In this document: positions 8,092-11,910 of the stretch, piece by piece
How the letters are laid out: the number at the start of each line of letters is the position of its first letter
Position numbering within the stretch: the stretch's first letter is position 1
From: Phoronis ovalis
Taxonomy: Eukaryota > Phoronida > Phoronidae
Direction of reading: 5' to 3'
Assembly: GCA_028565635.1 (NCBI GenBank)
Contig: JAOXYB010049236.1
Coordinates: 1-11,910, forward strand
Length of the DNA: 11,910 nt
Translations under genes and position numbers: made by a program
Notes under the pieces: generated by a model
The model's database searches: none
Told to the model about the DNA's origin: nothing
The model's input: the letters and a program-made list of their open reading frames with translations, nothing else

Positions 8092-8616
8092 CTGAAAAAG
8101 TGCATTGGCCATACCAGCACAAAAATTAATTGTATGCTCCAAATGTAATTATCTCGCTTTGTGACTGAAAAACTTGCATCAGAATGTTAACTAAGCAAGA
8201 TGTTATAAAAAGATATATTACCACTGAAGTGGATGGGAAATTAATTGTGTGTTTGAAAAATAATTCTGACAAGTTTGCATTATCTTTAATGGAGTTTGAT
8301 ACATTTACCATACAAACAATCAATTAATTGCAAAATAGTTTTCATACAGAAATATATATTATATAAAATGAATAAAGCTAGGATTACATAAAATCCAGAA
8401 CAATAACCTCTCTTTATGTATAGAATATCTAGAAGTCTGCATTGTACTTGGTTGTTTGTGCTGGCACAACTCTGTTGCTTTTAACAATAAAACTCCAATA
8501 TAATCTTTCCTGCATGAATTGTATTAAATTATGGTGTATTAAATTAGTTATGAATATCTGAAATGTCATGGTTTAATATGTATTATGTGTTTTCTTAAAG
8601 GTGCTTGCATGCCTAG

Positions 8617-8764
8617 GTTTATATTGCCACCAAGAATACCAAAGGGTTTAAGCAAAAAATTCTCCTGGAACCATTCTCTCTTTACAACATTAGAATGGTT
8701 TCCAATCATGCATCCATTAGATAAAATCTTTCTGAGCCATTTTTTTCTCATAAAGCTATTCCAG
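8617..8764 (+). pseudogene. Inverted terminal-exon-like module (exon or relic) on the opposite strand
   Basis: Read on the + strand, an acceptor-like ..catgcctag at 8616 and a donor CAG|gtaaat after 8764 bracket an open frame. As in the terminal exons, the frame completes an AG-split Arg codon (AG|G). It encodes FILPPRIPKGLSKKF and later EWFPIMHPLDKIF. The 18 bases at 8623-8640 are identical to the LPPRIP codons of exon D. The 17 bases at 8706-8722 are identical to the MHPLD codons of exon C. Both are in the same frame here. WFPIMHP also fits the shared motif. The frame stays open to TAA at 8888-8890. The module lies within intron 2 of the - strand gene, in opposite orientation. It could be a relic of an inverted duplication, or an exon of a paralogous + strand gene. 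An alternative acceptor (tttcttaaag at 8600) also exists. Confidence 0.45.
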
Positions 8765-8989
8765 GTAAATGTGATATTGTTTGACTGGAAGTTTAAACAA
8801 CCCATGACATACTTTGTCAATGACATACCAACAATTTCTATATGTAATTACATACAAATATATCGTTACAGATGTTTAAGCAACATATAACCCTGGGAGG
8901 ATACTAATCTTCTTTTTAGATGGGGTGTGCAGCCTAAACTTAAAATATCTTCCTATTTTTTGGGAATTCTGGTATCAATGATTGACACA

Positions 8990-9150
8990 CTTTTAGGGTG
9001 TTCCATCTGTCACAAAAAAAACAACAATTTTAACATTTCACTCACAAAAATCCCTGAGATTTTTGATGAAAAGTGGATTCATTCTTAGGGATATTCTGTG
9101 AAAAGAGGACCCATTTTTTGGTGGAAAAAGTTACCCATGTTGGTGGTACA
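8990..9150. repeat. Degenerate short tandem repeat (GTGGAAAAAGTTACCCAT type)
   Basis: Units GTGAAAAGAGGACCCATTTT and GTGGAAAAAGTTACCCATGT are adjacent, with more diverged copies before them. The texture resembles the 3955-4180 repeat (ACCCAT followed by G/T and an A-run). It is probably an old interspersed or minisatellite sequence. Confidence 0.35.
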
Positions 9151-9571
9151 CCCGGATTCATCTTGATTAAAGTACCCCCTGGACATAGAAGTCCGGAATA
9201 TAAGTGCTACTAAGATTGTATACACACATGAATTTAATCATGGACAGATGAGCATTGCACTTTTTAAAACTTAAAAAAATGTCCTAATCAGAATGTTTTA
9301 ATAATGGCATAATCTCATTTTACGAAAAGGGGTAGAAGACCATGTATGCAGAAAGATATTTGGATGATGCACATAAACTTTGATGAAGAGGGCATTTTTC
9401 ACTGTCACATCAATATAATTTATCAATATGTCACCAACTAGGTACGATATGGATGTATATTGACAATAAATAAAAAGATCAGCAGAAAACTTGTGTCTGT
9501 TACTTGGAGCTATCCTTAGACTCAGGTCCTTTAGAGCTTCAAGTTATCATAAATTGACAAAACATAATTAC

Positions 9572-9642
9572 CTTATTGCGTGAGTTCTCTGTTCTTGTGG
9601 GATATCACCGGTTCCAACATATGTGAACTCTCTGTTATCAAA
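9572..9642 (-). CDS. Common exon 2 of the - strand gene
   Basis: A classic acceptor (tttttttcttcactag) ends at 9643 and a donor AAG|gtaatt begins at 9571. The 71-bp exon follows exon 1 in phase 0. It encodes 23 residues (FDNREFTYVGTGDIPQEQ, then RTHAI) plus the bases AG. Those two bases set the phase of the downstream junction, and all five strong terminal exons begin with the single base needed to complete an Arg codon (AGA or AGG). This exon is therefore the branching point of the proposed alternative splicing. No known domain is recognised in this segment. Confidence 0.8.
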
Positions 9643-10795
9643 CTAGTGAAGAAAAAAAAACACATCTGAGTAATGTTATTATTTAGTCTGATGTAACAGA
9701 ACTTCTGTTGTGAGTATTTGGTTTCAATGATACACACCAATTAAATGGACAGTTATTTGCACAACACCTAAAACTATATGAGATCCCATGTGTAGTACAT
9801 GAACTTTGGCAAAAATCTCAACCTAGCTTTAATAATTCTTATACAATAAAATATGAGTGATGGTTAAATAATCAGAAGATCTCATTCATTAGTTTGCCTT
9901 TTATTGAAATGAAATAAGCCGAGTGATATACGTGCATTGATGGTAGTCATTGTCAAGGTGCATGGCATTCTGAGTGCATTAAAATGAAATCTGTTTATTT
10001 AAAAATAAATCTGGTACGGATATAAAGTAATACTATGGTCATTATATAATTGGTTTGGGTCTAAGCCTGGGGGTTAACAGTGCTACAGATTCCACTCCAT
10101 TCCACCAGCTTCAGTGCTATTTAGCTGCCTACAAGCACAGCTTCTTTCCAAGAACAAGCTCTCAGATGACTGATTAATTGTGCATGCACCCCGTCTTTGG
10201 AATTATTCACTCCAAATCCTCACCAGTTAGAGCTTAGCTCATGTCTGACATATTGTGACATGTCACGGTTTTACATATATTACGGTAATGTCTTAAATGA
10301 TGCCGAGCTGTGGACCTTGCTGATTTTACAAGCAGAAGTAGAAATACTCTGTTTAATGATGAAGGATAAAAGACGGATACCAACATAATATAATAACAGC
10401 AGTTTAGATAATTCACTTAGAATAAAAATAAAGGACGACTTAAGAAAAAGAAAATTTAATCGAAGTACTGACACTGAAAATGTGTAACAAAGAATTGACT
10501 GAATATGAGAAATGCCTAAGGTTGAATCCAAGGAAGACATGTTGGCTACTAGTACTAGCTGCAGTAACTTAATAGGCCTAATCGGCGATGATAGAGCGTT
10601 TACGAAGGAAACGTTGTGGTTAGTACTATAGAAGTATAGCATTACTACTTATTGGGCTTAGAGTTAGACAAGTACCATGTGTTCTATGTATCTTCGACGG
10701 CGGATAAACAGTATATCAGGAGCCAAAACAGCTGACGCGGTTGGCTAGCTTAGAACTTAGAAGTTAGACTTAGAGTTAGACTACTTAGTACTTAC
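9643..10795 (-). other. Intron 1 of the - strand gene
   Basis: It runs from the gtaagtac donor to the cttcactag acceptor. Short open frames on both strands around 10197-10642 look like decayed repeat or random sequence. A 13-bp direct repeat (CTTAGAGTTAGAC) occurs at 10657-10669 and 10769-10781, the latter close to the donor. Confidence 0.5.
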
Positions 10796-10885
10796 TGATC
10801 CAGACATTTTGTCTTGAGCTTCCCTCTTCCTCTCGATAATTCTAGCTTTTCTCAAAGCCTCCATATGATATGCTGTATCTGTCAT
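10796..10885 (-). CDS. First coding exon of the - strand gene
   Basis: The ATG at 10885-10883 sits in a good context (AACAATGA, A at -3), and the exon ends at a consensus donor (TCA|gtaagtac). It encodes 30 residues: a short start (MTDTAYHMEA), a strongly basic, helix-prone stretch (LRKARIIERKREAQDK) and MSGS. The reading frame stays open upstream to about 10929, where a good acceptor (gcctttctacag) occurs. A further 5' exon adding residues (..YAKIFTEKITPKIT) is therefore possible. In unspliced sequence an in-frame TAA lies just beyond, so the ATG given is the first in-frame start. This exon plus exon 2 form the constant N-terminus of every predicted isoform. Confidence 0.72.
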
Positions 10886-10888
10886 TGT

Positions 10889-10927
10889 TATTTTTGGGGT
10901 GATTTTTTCAGTAAATATCTTTGCATA
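10889..10927 (-). promoter_or_regulatory. Upstream ORF of 12 codons ending just before the start codon
   Basis: An out-of-frame ATG (CTTATGCAAAG) opens 12 codons and ends at TAA, two bases before the main ATG (TAACAATG). If transcribed it could modulate initiation by reinitiation. It is relevant only if the transcript start lies above about 10927. Confidence 0.4.
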
Positions 10928-10991
10928 AGCTGTAGAAAGGCAAACTTATCGAGATGGTAACAGGCCCACTAACTCAAGGCTGGCTTCGTCT

Positions 10992-11006
10992 GTTGCCCTT
11001 GGTCAC
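10992..11006. promoter_or_regulatory. Near-consensus RFX X-box
   Basis: GTTGCC-CTT-GGTCAC fits the X-box consensus GTNRCC-N(0-3)-RGYAAC at 11 of 12 defined positions. It lies about 107-121 bp upstream of the - strand ATG, in the usual range for ciliary-gene X-boxes. A GTCAC-N7-GTGAC inverted repeat (11002-11018) overlaps it. A single near-match is weak evidence. Confidence 0.4.
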
Positions 11007-11081
11007 CGATCATGTGACATCATAGGAAAACCGATGATTGGATTAGCTTTGCACGTCAGTGCTGCCATCTGCGACTAACAT

Positions 11082-11104
11082 TCTCAAATTAGCTAAATTT
11101 GAGA
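11082..11104. repeat. Short perfect hairpin
   Basis: TCTCAAATT and AATTTGAGA form 9-bp arms around a 5-base loop (AGCTA), about 200 bp upstream of the - strand ATG. No known operator is recognised. Confidence 0.5.
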
Positions 11105-11824
11105 CCCTGATCTGGGACTTGTGCACACAAACAATTACTTGAATGCATGCTTTGCATGCCCCAGTGCAAAACATGTTCAGCCTTTTTAAATAGTAGAATA
11201 CAGATTCAGTCAGAAAATAAGCAAAACCGGAATGTGTTAACTGATAATATAAAACCATGTTACCTGATGTTATATAAAAGGAAGCAAAAATAAATGTTTA
11301 ATAAAAACTATCGCTGTACAACTAACTAATTGAATTATATTTATTTTAATACCTTGTTTTAAAGTAAAATACACGTTACAAGTATAAGATGTCCTGATTG
11401 CTGTTACATAATACAGGTGATATAATTTTATGAGATACAATACATATCTTAATAACATTTCAGCTATAGCAAATATATAATTACCGTGATATTGATTTTC
11501 TGTTCATTACCTTCAGTTTCTAGTTTATTTGTGTGTTGGTGTAATTATTAACTACTACGGGATTATTTATCAAATCTTAAAATCCCCCAGGGTCTAAAAA
11601 TACACACAGTGAACATTTCCTTGATTCAAAGTTTTTACATCATGACAAATTCGGGGGAATATCTTGTTTAACATATAAATATTAAATGTGACATGTCAAA
11701 ATCTTCAAATCATTTTAAAAAAAAGTTTACAAAGCATGGGTTCTTTATTGTACAGCAAGTAGGTATGCTAATTTGATATATGTCAAAGGTATGTACTTTT
11801 TAATTCTGAAAGTAGACTTTTAAT

Positions 11825-11910
11825 AAAGGGGTCGTCCATTATGTCAACAAAATAGGGGGGGAGGGGGGTTGAAGAAGTTTGACAATTGTGGACATGGGGG
11901 GGGGGGGGGG
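11825..11910. repeat. G-rich interspersed-repeat end with poly-G at the window edge
   Basis: GGGGTCGTCCATTATGTCAA is followed by G runs at 11855-11861 and 11863-11868, then a 15-base G run at 11896-11910. From memory, GGGG(T/C)CGTCCATTA-type openings recur in invertebrate repeats; I cannot name the family. The four G runs could form a G-quadruplex. Confidence 0.5.

Larger units (their letters stand above)
8092..9571 (-). other. Intron 2, 5' part
   Basis: It holds the inverted module at 8617-8764 and a repeat-like segment at 8990-9150. Two phase-compatible open stretches (8509-8359 and 9496-9298) have poor acceptors and AT-driven composition, and I do not call them. Confidence 0.4.
10933..11824. 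other. Upstream region of the - strand gene
   Basis: It holds the X-box-like site and the hairpin. Beyond about 11260 it is AT-rich with no supported gene on either strand. An untranslated first exon could lie here but cannot be placed. Confidence 0.35.

Noticed and set aside
8359-8509. - strand phase-compatible open stretch of 50 codons after catgcag
   Set aside because: The acceptor is mediocre, there is no shared motif, and the end is hydrophobic and AT-driven. In this AT-rich sequence such stretches are expected now and then.
8566-8826. - strand 86-codon open frame opposite the inverted module
   Set aside because: It can be read from an acceptor-like site in the matching phase, but that site has no pyrimidine tract. 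The in-frame matches to exons C and D lie on the + strand, so I treat this as the shadow. It remains the main alternative.
9298-9496. - strand phase-compatible open stretch of 65 codons after a possible acceptor (agtaacag)
   Set aside because: The acceptor lacks a pyrimidine tract. The product is Ile/Tyr/Phe-rich like random AT DNA, and its VYVHHP only loosely resembles the terminal-exon motif.
10060-10200. GC-richer patch that might be a SINE or tRNA-derived element
   Set aside because: No A-box or B-box promoter elements and no tail or target duplication could be seen.
10197-10642. Open frames on both strands in intron 1, possibly a decayed transposon ORF
   Set aside because: There are no recognisable transposase or reverse-transcriptase motifs, and the frames on the two strands overlap without coding-like composition.

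Overview
The window is AT-rich animal genomic DNA with small exons, GT-AG introns, AATAAA-type poly(A) signals and scattered repeats. It is not bacterial or viral. The texture (short exons, a MITE-like element, degenerate minisatellite-like stretches, a GGGGTCGTCCATTA-type G-rich repeat) suggests an invertebrate, possibly a mollusc or another lophotrochozoan. That placement is inference.

Two genes lie tail to tail. On the + strand (54-1847) are the last two coding exons of a single-pass membrane protein: a short juxtamembrane segment, one transmembrane helix, a basic stop-transfer cluster and a short cytoplasmic tail with two tyrosines. Its 1.6 kb intron holds a 396-bp inverted-repeat element with 78-bp arms.

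On the - strand (10885 down to 3505) is a gene I cannot name. Two short 5' coding exons (53 codons, ending with two bases AG of the next codon) are followed by five well supported exons at 7392-7203, 6130-5875, 5715-5478, 4913-4742 and 3730-3505. All five have acceptors in the same phase, and each ends in its own stop codon. The simplest reading is a shared N-terminal cassette joined to one of at least five alternative last exons, giving proteins of about 110-138 residues with different C-termini. A sixth, very short candidate lies at 8091-8013. Four of the five exons share a recognisable motif (about D-x-V/M-x-x-V/M/L-I/L/M-x-P) and the fifth a weaker form, so they probably arose by exon duplication. 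A related module lies in reverse orientation on the + strand at 8617-8764. It carries the same motif and two exact in-frame 17-18 base matches to two of the terminal exons.

The region upstream of the - strand start codon holds a near-consensus RFX X-box and a small upstream ORF. The X-box hints at a ciliary gene, but only weakly. The rest is introns, UTRs and repeats, ending in a 15-base G run at the window edge. No tRNA, rRNA or CRISPR array was recognised. No autonomous transposon ORF was recognised either.
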